Assembly: GCA_004026145.2 (NCBI GenBank)
Contig: CP034995.1
Span: 3,113,734-3,177,733 of the forward strand
Direction of reading: 5' to 3'
Source of the DNA: Takifugu bimaculatus
Taxonomy: Eukaryota; Chordata; Actinopteri; Tetraodontiformes; Tetraodontidae
Length of the DNA stretch: 64,000 bases
How positions within the stretch are numbered: position 1 is the first letter of the stretch; each line of letters begins with the position of its first letter. Of the stretch, positions 32,972-46,800 are shown in pieces. The notes under the pieces are model-generated. The model worked only from the letters and a program-made list of their open reading frames with translations, was not told the origin of the DNA and ran no database searches. Made by a program: the position numbers and the translations under genes.

Positions 32972-35900
32972 GATATTCGTGGTGGGAATAGGCTTCTTCA
33001 GCCTCTGCTTTCTAATGACGTCTCTTGGGGGACAGTTCTCAGCCAAGAGACTTGGGGACTCCCCCTTCACCATCCGTACAGAAGGTATGTTTTCCCGCAC
33101 ACTCGCCAAACTCCCACTGCAATTTCCTCCCTCTTCAGTCAATTTTACCCGCTGTCGTCGTTAGCCTTAAAACCCAAAGCTCATTTTCTCCCACTTGAAG
33201 TCGAGCGATGAAAGCTAAATCAGCGGGCCGAGGAGAAGAGGATTTATGAAGCGGTTGGGATGTGAGGGCCACGATGCAGCTCGGAGGCTATCGGGATGGT
33301 CTGATCAATGGCGGGTCCAGCTTATACTGTCACTTCCGGGCGTCGTGCGTTGATGGAAAGCTTTATTTTCTCTTAGGGTCAAACATTCTGCTCGCATGTT
33401 GGTGTGATATATGGGAATACTCGTGACGGCCGGTGGCTGACAACGTGGCACAGACCTCCACAGAAGAATTAAGCAGCAGAATGTTGAGGGACGGTAACCC
33501 TTTCTGGGCTCTCTTAATATTTGTTCAGACAGCAGCAAATCAGATTTTGTTTCTGGCAGATAGCCACAAAGCAAAAGGAAGATGATGTGAAATATGGATA
33601 AAAGCTCGAGATACTCCCACCACTATTTCATCTGACTGCGTCAGCTTCAGCTTCCCAGGCTCCGGATGATCCGAGATCACTTTGCACGTGGTTAAAGGGG
33701 CAGCTTGAAATCCAATTTAGGTGAGGAGGCCATTCAGACCTTCAAAAGGTCTTTGAGAAAATTAATTTTTTCAAAGACTCAAGACAGTATCAGAATCAGT
33801 GTGTTTTTGCTTTGTTTTTGGTGTTTTTATTTATTTTAATCTCCAGCTACACCTTGAAATCAATCTCGCCATTGAAACCGGTTCCAGGCTGATCCGGCGA
33901 AGAACATTCGTTGTACCCACAAGCTGGAAAAATCCGAGCCGTGAGTGAATGTTCCAACTCTTCTTGCGGTAGTTTGCGTTGGCGGGTGAGCCGAGTTCAG
34001 AAGGGTAATGGCGGCCGCCGGCAAAAGCCGTTTTCTCTGACAAAGACCACGGCTGACCGGCAGAGTCAGGAAGGCTTGAACGGGGACTGGATCACCTGAG
34101 AGAGACGAAAATAAAAAAAGGGGGCTTGTGATGCTTCACGCCAGTCTCCCACAACATGAAAACTGCTGGCAGGAGAAGGGAAATAACTGTGTTCCTGTTC
34201 CAGAATTCTGTTCCGTCAGAGTTCAGGGTGACGTTTCTCAGCTGCTGAAAATTCCATGAAAATGGGATTTGATGAGCACATGGGCGCATAAATAACGACC
34301 AGCGAAGCTCTGTATCCCTGCACACTGGCGGTTGTTAGGGTGTTGCAGTCGCGCCAGCTGAACCCCCCGTTTCACCGGTGAAATGCCACAAACGCCTCGG
34401 CTGACTGATGATACAGTATAGCGCGACCCTGATGAAGGCTGACTGCCAGCGGCAGGGTGGGGAATGAAAAAAGGCACTCCATTATAATCTCCTGCTCGGC
34501 ACGGTGCCAAGAGTGAGAGTCAAAGGTCATTTTGTGAAGGCCAGCCACTTCTAATCACCGCTCCAGTTAAAAATAAGACGACCGCTCGGCGCTGGGAGAG
34601 GTGCCTCCACGCCGAAGCGTGCGCAGGAGCAACCGAACGACGGCGGGAGTGGGTTAAGGGCGCGGTACGTCAGCTCTCGGGGGAATATGGGATGTTTGCT
34701 GTAGTCTGACGGTCCGGAAGATGAACCATGGAAACAAAGCGATAAATATCAATGAGAATAAATAACTGCTGCGGCATCAGAGCTGGCTGAGGGAGCAAGA
34801 GGCAGATAATTGATGTTTCCAGCGCGAGTCATCGGGAGCGAGCGCACAAACGTTCTACAACCACATGTGGATGCACGTGCACTAGAGGTAAGATCGGGCC
34901 TAAAAAATCCAGCCCGACCCGACCCAGGCCCGCGGGCATTAAGCCCGACCCAGACCAAGGCCCGACCAATTTTACTTGATTTGCAGGCCCGAGCCCGAAG
35001 CAAAACCCGAAATTTAAATTTTATCCCATAGTATTTTGGGCAGAAAAAACGCAAGATCTTTTAAGGTTTAAAATAATCTACATATTTTTATGATCATGAT
35101 AAATGAATGGAAACACAGAATAAGAGGCCAGACAAAGAGAGTGAAAGAGAAATCTTGATGCGCACTCGCTTAATTCGCGTGAGAAATACTGCAGCCCACT
35201 TCCTGTAGTAGTAGTAGTTATATAGCAATTACCTTACAGCGCCTTACTCTGTTTTAATCCAAATTATTTATTTATAATAAGTATTCCTTAGTTTAGTATC
35301 CACACATCGTTTTAGTGTATATTTTTATAAACAAATATTATTAAAAAAAAGTCAGCGAGAGAGAAGCCCGGCCCGACCCGACCCGAACGTAATGATTGAC
35401 ATTTTACGCATTTTAAGCCCGACCCGAATTTCGGGTTGGGTCGGGCTTGGACTCGGGCTCGGTCTTAAGATCTTACCTCTAACGTGCACGCCCCCCCCAA
35501 CTTGTCTACTGTGTGTCTGAAGCGTGTCCTTTTTTGGATTGTGTATGCCTGTGCTACACGAGGTTTCTGATGACTGGGAATGGAACAGAGGCTGATCCAT
35601 CTGGGTCGTCCAAGAACAACAGGCCTGTTCACGAACCCCCACGTGCACGGCAAGACGCACGCACGGGAAAAACCACGACGCTGTGTCATTATGCAGACGA
35701 CTACTTGTTGTGAGTGGCACAATGCAAGAACCAAGGAAAACCAGGGCGACCGTTGACGCGCCGCCGATGACCCTTGACCTCGCCGCCACGGCGGCCGACG
35801 GCCCGGGTATCCAGAAGAACGCCGTGGTTCATCTTCGGAAGCCTCAATTGCAGCCAGGGACCACGCATCCGGTGGGGGGGGGCCCCGGAGGATAAATAAT

Positions 35901-37780
35901 TTTGACATAAAGGTCGAGCCATGGAGATTCTAATTAAGATTTTTAGTACCGCCGGCTCTTTTTGATGGTTAAAGCTAGAGTCACCGGTCCGATCTTTGCT
36001 CTTGAGATAGGGGACACTTGACGCACCAAAGTCGAATTACTCAGAACCGTCTCTAATTATGTCCCGCTAGCAGATAAATCGGTCTTCCTGTCGCGGTGGG
36101 ACCTTCACCATTTCAACCCTGTGAGAGTGTGTTCCTTGGCTCGTAGTGCTTGATTGCTACAGTTTTGGGCTCTGTGCCAAGCCATGATTTCTCTGTTCTG
36201 GCCCAGGCTGGTCACAGCAAGCGTTTGATTCCCTCCTCTTAAAACCAGTCTCTCAGTGGAAGCCAGCTATGCTAACGAGCGCTGCTGGGAGGTTCGCGTG
36301 ACATCTGATTTACAACTGCGACGGACATCATAACACAACAGTAATTCTCTGATCTTATGGTGTTGTTTTGGTTTTAAATTTGCATTTTTCTGTGGATTTT
36401 TTTTATTTTAATCATCAGGGACAACGAGGCAACTCGAGCAAATGTTGACAAGAGGCTCTTCTCTATATTACCCGTCCATTTCTTTGTATTTCCGATGTTT
36501 TATTTGCACATCACAGCCACATTTGTGGAGGGCTTTGTCACCAGACGGGAGGATGCTCTCTCTGATAACAGTTTGTTTAGGTATTAGCTGATTATCACTG
36601 TGCCGCCTCTTGCTTCAATGGATTATCAGGCTCCACTGGAGGATCAGCACGATGGTTTGTCTCCGAAATCCTCATCTCTCCTCAGCGGCTCACAAACTCA
36701 TCAAGAGCCGTGAGCGGGGGGGGATGAAGAGGTGGAGGAAGACGGAGGTAGGGAAAGAGGGACTGTATCGTCTTTTCCTCCCTCTTCTCCTTTTTCCAGC
36801 TGGTTTTGGATTTGGGATGGTCCAACAGCGGATTACTCCAGACTTGTGTGAACATTTCAGTTCTAAACCTTCGCGGATAGTTTCCTTTTCTGTGCTCCCC
36901 ACTAATGAGGAAGCTCTTCCCACGTTCTCTGCTGTCGTGTCCGTCCTTTCCTTGGACGGACATGGTGACCTGCTTCACTTGGTGTACTTTTTCAAAGTAT
37001 TCACAGCCCTGGGGTGAAAACTGTCCCTCTCCTCCTTTGTCAGCCTTTTGTCTCTCTCTTGTGTGTATGTATGTGTTGTGTGTGTGTGTGCACGGCACCT
37101 CGTTCCCTTCTCTCCTCGTCTGCTGGCTGTGAGCGGTGATGCTCGTGTCTTCGGTGGCGTGTCAGGATGCATTCTGCTGTTGGACGTCTTCACCATTTCT
37201 AGGCATAAAGCATAAATAATTTCTAGGCATGTTTGGGGGCTGTTGCTCAGGAGGGAATTTCCTTATTCCAATATCATTTTATGTGATATCGCTGCAGTTT
37301 AAAATCAATATTAGTCATATTTCCCAAATGGGATCATCATCATCATCATCACACTTGGGGCATTTAAATACACTTCAGCAGGATGTCAGGATAAATTGCA
37401 GTACAAAATTATATTTGCGTGTCAATGATATTAATGTACAGTAGTTGGCTAATTAGATTCATTATTAATATACTGGTATGTAAAAGGCTGCGCTGTAGTA
37501 ACGCCTCACATCGTGATTGTGGGATGTTGGTGTTTGTGGCCTTTCCTGCTGCTCGTCTTCGCCCAGCTCTGAATAATGAACCCACCACGGCGTCACAGGG
37601 CGCCGTTGCTCAAAGACCTTAATCACTGGCGGTTATCCAACTCGAGCCGGCTCAACTCAACAGCGGCGCCGGTTTGCTGCTGTTCGCGTTACCTGCTTAG
37701 CCTCGCGCCTCCATGTGCAGCAAATTAGGAACTTATTGTCCGAAATAGAACTGGGAGTGAGAGTAAATCACCAGCTGCAC

Positions 37781-37813
<33 letters not shown>

Positions 37814-40800
37814 TTCTCTTTGGAGAACGAGCTTGATTGCTAATGCCCAGCTCAACAGGATGAATGTGGCAATTTCCAAAGCAACACACGCTAACAAGGA
37901 AGCCTTTCCGGTTTCCAGGTGATGTTGACTGGTGTTACTGGTCCTATCCAATCACACTTTCTTCATATTTTGTTATAATAGTTGTTCAGTTGCTCCTCCC
38001 CCCCTCAGAAGAGATCCTCAGTTCTCCAATAGATTAGAAACTCTTTATTTGGGTCTTCTTTTTAGAGCCTTGCACCAATAATATTAGGTGATATTAGGTG
38101 GAAAAATGTGAGGACTGCACTGTTTTCAGTTGTATTTGGTTTCTCCAGGGCTAATGAAGTCGTAAAAGCACCCCATCTTCTATTGCAGCCCTTCCTCTCT
38201 CTGTCTCTGCACCCTCATTTCTGGCTCCTCTGAGAAGAATATATTAAGTTTTTGGTGGGAGACTGAATAATTATATGGTAGCGTTGGGTTTTTTCCCCCT
38301 CACCTCTGCTTACCTTCCTTTCCCCACTCACTCTCGTCTGATATTGAAGATCGTTGATCAGGATTTCCTCGCGTTAAATGCCGACTGCTGCATTTGCTGC
38401 ATTGCGGAGGGCTTCGGTTACTTTACACAAACTGGCTAATGGAGGGACGACCGAACGGACGCTCAGCTCTTTGCACGATGGCATCGCTCACCTGCACCTA
38501 TCCTCACCTTTTGGCATTTCCCAACCACCTGCTGTAAAGTTCCAATCCCTTGCTAACATTTAGGTGCTCCTGGTGTGGTGAAAAGATCAAACCCAAGCTC
38601 AAGCTAGTGCCACCAGCAGTGGTTTGGAACAGAATATTCTATTCACTGTTTCGGGAGTATTTTGCATTGCAATGCCTGTGAGGGTTCTGGAGCTATTTCA
38701 GGAAATGCTGCAAGGAGGAAGTGACATGTCTCTCAGGGCAGAGGGGATGCGGTATAGATCGACAGATAAGGAGAAAAGAAAGGAGACAGGGTTCTTTCTA
38801 AAAGCAATTTGTCCGTTGCTCTATTGTTAAAATGTTTCGCTGGCGTTCGAATGGTGGGAATTGAGTTGTTTGTCAGCTGCGCGGCGCATCATCCGTCCAA
38901 TATTAGCGGTTTCGTGAACGGCTTCCACGACCACACGCACAAACACGTCTTCTGGTGCACATGCAGCCTCTGGATTTATAGCAGTTCCTCTTCTGCTCCA
39001 CAGCAAATGTAAAAAAACAACAGTTATCACCAGCACTGTTTATAAAATGACAGTAAAATCACAAGATTAATGTCCCTGGTTTGCCTCTGAACAGGAAGGA
39101 CGCTGATTTTTGATATTAATGTTGCCTTTTTGTGTATTTGTTCATTAAAGTGATCAAAAATGTACTTTTGATGGCATCAAACAAACGCATTAATATATAT
39201 CGATATATAAAGTGCAGATTCCCGTCCGGTTCCTAAAGCTGCGCGATGAAAAGCTTTTCTCTGCCTTCCTGTCCAACGTGCACGCGCGCTTGTTTTGTGC
39301 ATCCATCTCTGCTCTCGCAGCACGGGTTGACTTGACCTCTGTCGATGGAAGGGGTCGTCTCTAAATGAGAGCAAGAACCAATTTTCTGAGAAATGTGCAC
39401 CAGCAATTTGTCACCTCCAGACCTGTTATTATTATAGCGAACTTGCTGGGAGGGCTGGATCGTGACCGCGGACAGAAATATCACGCCGAGGGCCTCCTGC
39501 GGCGCGCAGCTCTCACAAGCTTCTTCACTTATTTTGTGCTTCAATCCTGTCCGCATCATTCCCTTTTGAATTTTAACGCACAATATACATACAGAATATA
39601 TATAAGCTCTATTTCCTGGCACCGCTGCCACGCAGTCGATAGAAATTATGGTCATCTGTTGTATTTGTCACCATCTGCCGCGCACGCTCGCCAGAGAGGA
39701 AAGCGTTCCTTTGCTCGCGATAATGATGTGACACCAGAAATCACAGCGGTTGTGTGTAATATTAGCAGTGCGCACACATCTGTCAGCACTGAGAGACTCA
39801 CAAAGCTGGCTACCAGTGAAAGACACCATTACACCAGCTCCCTGTTCTATATTCATCATTTGTATTAGCATCCAATAATGGTTTAAACCCAGGAGAGGTA
39901 GAGTAAACACGGAAGATAAAGGATGAATTATGCATACAAAGCTACATCTCTTATTGTTTATAACAGGTCAACTTAATTTCATATATTCTAAACAGGATTC
40001 TGTTGAATACAGGAGTTTAAAGTGAATTTACTGGGTGGCTTCATCCAGTGTTTTTTCTTGCAGACTTGACTGACAGCAATGCAATGTAATTGCAAAGAAA
40101 TACGTTTATTGAAGGCTTTGTCTCTATGCATATATTTATTTTTCTAATTATGGGACAATATGGCCCATATTTGCGGCACCTAAATGCAATAATGGATGGA
40201 AAACCTTCAAGAGTCTCTGAGAAGCTTATTTGTTTGACTGGAATTCAAGAAATGACCACATGAGATTTGAAAAAAACAAGTATTTTACACGTTGATCTTA
40301 ACGGGTCGAGTTAAAGTAAAAAAGAAAGAAATCAACATAAAATGGTTTCTTCCATTTGGACCTTATTAGTTGGGTCTGTGTGAAGGATAACGATGCTCCT
40401 GCCTTTAAGCTAAATGCTCAGACTGCTGTCTGCAGCGGGACAAATCAATACTATCACACCATTACCTGATCAATGGCTGTAACCGCTGTCATTGACCAGG
40501 GCGCCATTTGTTGCAGCTAAGTAACCGGTGATGTTGTTGTCGTCGTCCAAATGTTCTTTTTCTGTAGTGCTCTTCAGTAGCTTGGCGAATTACTCGCTCC
40601 TACCATCTTCTCTCAGAAGAAAATCTCGCCAGCCGAGTGTTCCCGAGCCTTCTCCCTTCAATCGATGCCGTCCCTCTTTCTTAGGTCCACCTTTCAATTA
40701 ACTTGCCGCCTCATCTTGATCTCCACCCTAATAAAACAGAACAAATCCACGAGCAGCAACAAGTGTGCAGCGGAAACATGCGGCGCCATTTTAATCGTTA

Positions 40801-43800
40801 CCTTTTCAGTGTAAATACAGCTCTCTGGGTCCAACTAGCTGCTGAAATATGACTCATTTAAGCTACATTATAAGATGGATGCACAACGCCATCGCGGACG
40901 ACTCACATTTCACAAGGACAAACAACCTCCAAGTGTCCCCGTCTGGCTAGCATCGTCAATATTTCAAACGAGGTCTTCCACGACGCCGGGACTGGATAAT
41001 TGCTAAGTCGTTTGTTGGGATTTAATGCGTCGTTTTCACGCACTCTTGTGATGGTTTTTTGTTTCGTGCAACGGTGGGACCGCGGCGGTCCACTCGCCCC
41101 CTGCTGGGCCGCTCTCCTAAACGCTCCCTCGTCTCCAAGTGCGACACTGTCAGCGGGACGTCGGCCCGGCGTCGGCTTTCGCAGAATGAAACGCGAGTCC
41201 GAGGCAGCCGAACGATAATGCAATTAGGCAGGGCTGCAAACGGAGGGTTGGAAGGGCTGACATGGCGGCCGGATTAAGATGACAGCGGACAGATCAGTGT
41301 GTGTGGGTGTGTGTGTGAGCAGTCAAATGCTTGTTGCAGGTTACACAACAGTGTGAGTGTCGGTTGGAATCGGAGGTGACTGGTGTTTCCTGCTTGAGTC
41401 GCCATCTTTGCTGTTGTTTGTGTTCCTCGCGTTGCTCTCCAGCTCCTAAACTCATCCTGTTTGTTAGAGTAAGTGTTCCGCGGCGCCACGCGGACAGACG
41501 GAGGGACGGCCAGCGCTGGTTTAGAGCAGCCGAGCTGTTGCGAGCTTGTTATCCAAGGATGCCGTCTGCTTTGTTTCAGTCGTGAACAGCTTGACACTTC
41601 TGTTGGTGTTTGGTTGTTTGCAGAGTCCCATTTTAGAGCGGGATGAAAAAATACACACTGTAAAATGTTTGTCTGGACCTAGAACTGGTCCGGTTATAGG
41701 ACAACTGAACAGAAAAGAGAAATGAAAATGGACACAATTAGCATTAATGTCAGTATTATGTATAATTTTAACATTTTTTTATGCTAACATGTAAGATTCT
41801 CTGATAAAAAACGAAATCTTTGAGGGGCGTCTGGCAGCCTGGAGAGTTTTGTTCTCGTTGGACACATGGATGCGTCAGACAGGGTTTGTTAAAATACAGC
41901 GCATGTTGGACGTGCATGTTTCAGTGTCCCGGCTGCTTTTTACTGGAACGCTCATGTTATTTTATGCCTGAAACCAAAACCAAACCTCACAAAAAGTCAA
42001 CCAAAATGTCGACGCTTTTTTCTGTGGAGGCAGAGGAGTGAAAAGGTCACATCCAACACGTTTTCTTCCTCTTCTCAGCAGCGCGTTTTTCTTCACGGCG
42101 CGGCGTCTCGTTTGCTAAAGTCTGTGTTCTGACACACTAACGCGGGGCGGACGTGGCTGTGGTGAACGGAAGCCCCTGCAGATATGTCTCTCTGAGCTGG
42201 GGCGTGGCGTACAGTTTCAACCGAGGGAGGGCTATTTTCTGAGTTCAAGTTCAAGTCTGTCAAGATGGCGCATGGATGTGATGTGAATGCCTCCGTAGAT
42301 GGTGCACGTGTGGAAGGAATCAAGCTGTGCGGCTGCATTGTTCACATTTAATTCCTATTTATTTTATAAAGAAGATGCCGGGTCATAAGGAATTCTGCTT
42401 TCAATGTCTCATTTTGCCGTTCGGTTTGTGTAGCGGCTGTTTTTTTTTGGAGGGGGGGGGGTGTCATCATTGCCAGAATGTGAAAATCAGGAGATTTCAG
42501 GTAGGAGGGAGACAAAGGAAACAGAGATGTAGGTCAAAAAGGTCAGGACAGCTCAAAAAACCCCAGCTTCGCAGCTCAAATGCGGTGGAATAATGCCGTC
42601 ATCCCATCGAACCATGTTGAAAGAACTTGTCAGCATTAGCGGGGGCTGTAGCTGTCTCTCTCTCTGGGTGTTTGATGTCCCCTCTATAAATAATCCGCCT
42701 TCACCAAATCCAGTTTGCTTTGACATCGCTGAATGAATGGTGGGAAATGTCACATCGGATGAGAAATAAATATTTCAGAGTGAACCCAGAGCAGCGGCTT
42801 TTCTCTCATCAGCACCGGATTCTATTTTATTGTGTTTGCTGCATGTTATGCCGCTCCAGTGTCGCACGTTTGTGCATGTTATTAAATTGCCATCTGCATT
42901 ATTGGTTATTATGCAGTATTTACTTTATTGCCAGCATCGTATTTTCATCTCATGCTCATTTTCTGCATTTCCTTATGCTAAAACCCCTGCTGTTGCTATA
43001 TGTTTCCTTCCATCTGCTCAGGATTCCCTCCGTTCCTTAGCTAATGACCAGTAGCACCATAATAATTAAACTGCATGTAATTTGTAGTAATTGGATGTGG
43101 GAGTGCAAATGAGAAGAGGAGACGTGCTGGAGATTGGAAGCAGAACATTAGGCACCAGTCTGCTATTTCGGCCGGCCCGCTGATGGATGAGCGAGAAGTT
43201 TTAGCGGGGCGAATTTACTACAGACCAGGCGAAGTTTAAAGTATCAGGAGGATTTCAAGATTTGGGTAATGGAGCTAAATGGGCCACGAGGAGGTGGATG
43301 GGAAAGCAAAGTGTGAGTAAGAAGTGTCAATGAAACATCAGCCACCGCGTTGAGCACCTTCTGTTGACAGGAAGACGATTCATGCTCCATTATTTTACCA
43401 ATAAGGTGCTTTGATACTGACGTTCTGAGCATTTTAATTAACCTTTGTTCTATTGATTATGTGAAACGTCTCGGTTTTTGTCAGTTTAACTAGTCTCTGG
43501 TGCCAGAAGAAGACAAAGAAGCAGGATTTCTTATCCAGCAGGGCAGCAGCGCGTCATCCGACCCACCACAAACGGGTTTTCTTTTCATATTTTATGCGAG
43601 CTTTCTCTTCCAGCAGCCATTCAGCAGACTGGCCTGTTCTGGAACACAGACTTTAATAGTTTATGCACACAGATGTGTGAATGTTTGTAGTCACGGGCTG
43701 TGCGTAAGCTGCACATCGTGGGTACAGGAAGTATTCACGCCCTTTGAAATTTTTATGGCGAAGGCCTCGTGTTAAAATAAAAAATTGATAATTTTTGGAT

Positions 43801-46800
43801 GTTGTTTCACACTCTTGGTGGGTACAGCCATGTAGGTCATTCAGGTGCCGTCCAGGTTCTTCATCTTCATGGAAGATGGACTCGGATGATGATGCAGAAC
43901 CATCCCAAAGCCGACAGATGACACCTGAATGTCCAGTCTCTTAAACCAAGATTTTCCTTCACCGGGAAGACGGAGAATATTCCCCAACAATGCTTATGAT
44001 CATGTGATATTTCAATTTAAAGATTCATTTGCATATAAATTCTTGCATTCTGGGTTCCAGCTGTCCTCCTGAGGTCCCGACTGTAGGCTACTGAGGAAAA
44101 AATCTTTTTTATTTCTTATTTTGACAATGCTTCTCCATAAGAAATGGGGAAGGGTGCACAAGGGCGTGAGCACACCGGAGGTGCTAATGGCGTGACGTGC
44201 TACATATGATCTCATCCCCCCTAATATGCACCACGCTCTGAAGAGATATGAAAAGTCATTTTTGATGCCGAGGCAAGCGACACATAGAGACACTTTTTTG
44301 GGATCGCAATATGCTTTTCTGACATTTACGGCGATGATAAAACTGATTTAATGCAAGTCGAAGCAATTTTGCGCTGTCATTTCCATTACTGCAAAGCTGG
44401 CAGATGACGGACATGCTAAGGCAATTTTACAGGACTCAGCCACAGCCGTCCGTTTGAATTCTGCTCAAACGGCAGGTTTGCATATGGATTTCCCCGACAC
44501 CGATAATTGGGTGTGATTTAAGAGTTTGCAAACTTCGTTGCTTACCGTCTCTCTCTCTCCCCTCGCACCCACAGTGAGCGGGAACAAACGACCCCCCTCC
44601 CGGTTTTCAGTGGCGCTTTAGAAACGCTAACGAGGGTTCTGTTCACGCTTCACCACATTACAGTCCTCAAGAGAAACATGATGTGCTGTGACACTAAATA
44701 TTGAGCCCAGGCAGAAGGCTTAAGCAGACTGTGTGAATGTTTGCCCGAGGCCACCGGCTAAGCCAACATGCCATGAAATGCAACGACTCTGAGCTCACCT
44801 TCTGCATTCATCTTCCAGAAGTACAAAAGCAACCGCTACGCAGTGCGACAGTAAAGAGCCTGTTTATGAGCAGGCAGGGGCCTTAGAACAGCTTTTTTCT
44901 GATCTCCGGAGATACACATCCTGCCACGGTATTTAATTAGTGGATTTACTTTGCACGGCTAAGGGCCTCGGGGTGTGTTGGCCTTAAATGAGGTGCAGTC
45001 GGGTCAGCGGCGGCTCGTCGCTGTCTCGGGGAGCCCCAAAGCAATGACACGGTTTTGAAAAACCCGGTGTGACGGCGCCGTTTCAGCCGCCGGCGACGCT
45101 CCTGTTGTGATGTGGTGGATTGTGCTTGAAGCGGGCCACAAAACATAGCGTGTAGCTCAGTGTTGCATGGTTAAAAGGTAAAATGTCACACACACAGACA
45201 CCCAGTGATATTCTTCATTATGACAAAACTCACTCGGGACTCGAGCGCAGAGTTTCAGGAAGTTACAGTCTTTATTGAAACTCAAGACGCCTCCAAGGAG
45301 GGATGAAACAAAAAAAAACGACTGAACTAAAAGAAATCTAGAAAAGGGGCAAAGCCAACAAAAAACTCTCTACGAGGAACTAGAAAAACCAAGATTTTCA
45401 AGGACTAGATTCCTCGTGACTATGAAGTACAGGCTGGTGATCAGGACCAAAGACTTGACACAAAGGACAAAGGGGGGGGGGTAATGGGGAACAGCTGGAA
45501 ACCATCAGGAATCAGGGAAGACAATCGGACTGGTGACACATGAGGAAGAGCATGTGACCTGAAACGATAGGAGAGTTAGTTTCAAAATAAAACAGGAACT
45601 CACAAAACCAACATGGAGACAGGACAAAAAAGGGCCAACTTAACCCACAGGCGTGACACATTATTATGAATTAGCAGCTAAAATCGAATCATCCTCTTTC
45701 ACAACCTCTCCTCTGTAACCAAACAAATGAATGGTTGAATGAATGGATGAATGATTCTATTGCTGAGGAGTCAGATTTGGGAACAAGAACATTAGAATTG
45801 TCACTGACTTCAAATTATGCAAAGACAGACGCTCAGGGACAGAAACGGCTGGTCTGACAGCATCCCAAGATAAGTGCTCCTATTTTATCATGCTCACAAT
45901 GACCCTGTAATGATAAGTGGCTTTTTAAAACGGCCATTTGAAACATATTCTGTAAATTGGGTCTGCAAGGCCATTAAATAAGAGTGCTTCTCCTGTGCCT
46001 CCGACTTCCTCAGTCTTGAAAGCTAGTGCCGACAGTCTGCGTCTAGACGTGGGCGTGATTATCTTAGTGAGGGTGGAACACCTTTTATCCAGCCAGACGC
46101 ATGTTCCATGTCCTGCCCCCCCAACTTTCTGACCATCTCATGTTCTAATGCTAACGTCTGCTAACGTCTCCAATCCCGTCCCCAACCTGGGAATGAGACG
46201 TCTGATACCAATACGAATGTCGTCTTTGCCTCGACTCGACATTTGCTATGAATAATATATTACATGTGAGAAATGTGGCATGCAAGAGAAAAAGCTTTTG
46301 ATACTTGCATTGGGGGGGAAAAAAGTAGTTGTTTGGTGATATTTGCTGATATATTTGTCTTTAATGGAGCCCAAATGACCAATAACTGTAGCATTTAGCG
46401 GTGGCTTTGACTATGATGTCACGTCGAGTTAATTAAGTCCACGGCTCGTACTCGGGACATTTGTCCCGGAGAAATCTGCTTTGGATTTCTGTTGCAGTGA
46501 AGCGAAAAGGGACAAAATCCCCGGCAGCAGGCCAGGAACGGCCCCCGAGCGTCGTGATTAATGCACGTGCTTTTCCTACACGTTTGTAAAGCGCTTCGCT
46601 CTTCGTCAGCTCATTCTTCATCTCCTGTCCCCCCCCCCTCTCTTCAAGTGCTGGGAGGCGTGGAGTCACGTGGCGTGCTGAAGAAGATCAGTGACATGCT
46701 GGAGGTGATCCTGAAGAGGATAGACAACCTGTCAAAACTGGACAACACCACCACCGACGCCCGGCGCCTGGACGAGCTCAGCTCCGCTATCAGCAGGTAC

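Larger units (their letters stand above)
33085..46648 (+). other. 13.6-kb intron of mgat5b
   Basis: No convincing coding exon on either strand. It contains the hAT MITE (34883-35481), a TAA repeat, a possible Tc1-like terminal remnant near 43722-43768 and the minus-strand LTR at 45184-45658. Several long AT-rich, TAAT-containing stretches (for example 39900-40300 and 42740-43080) could be conserved regulatory DNA, but this cannot be shown from one sequence. Confidence 0.6.

Noticed and set aside
35352..35908. Overlapping 145- and 147-codon minus-strand frames
   Set aside because: Partly formed by the CCCGACC-rich end of the hAT MITE; no recognisable protein.
39365..39868. 167-codon plus-strand frame and 140-codon minus-strand frame overlapping it
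   Set aside because: No family resemblance, no splice partners, and they lie in the large mgat5b intron. Open by chance.
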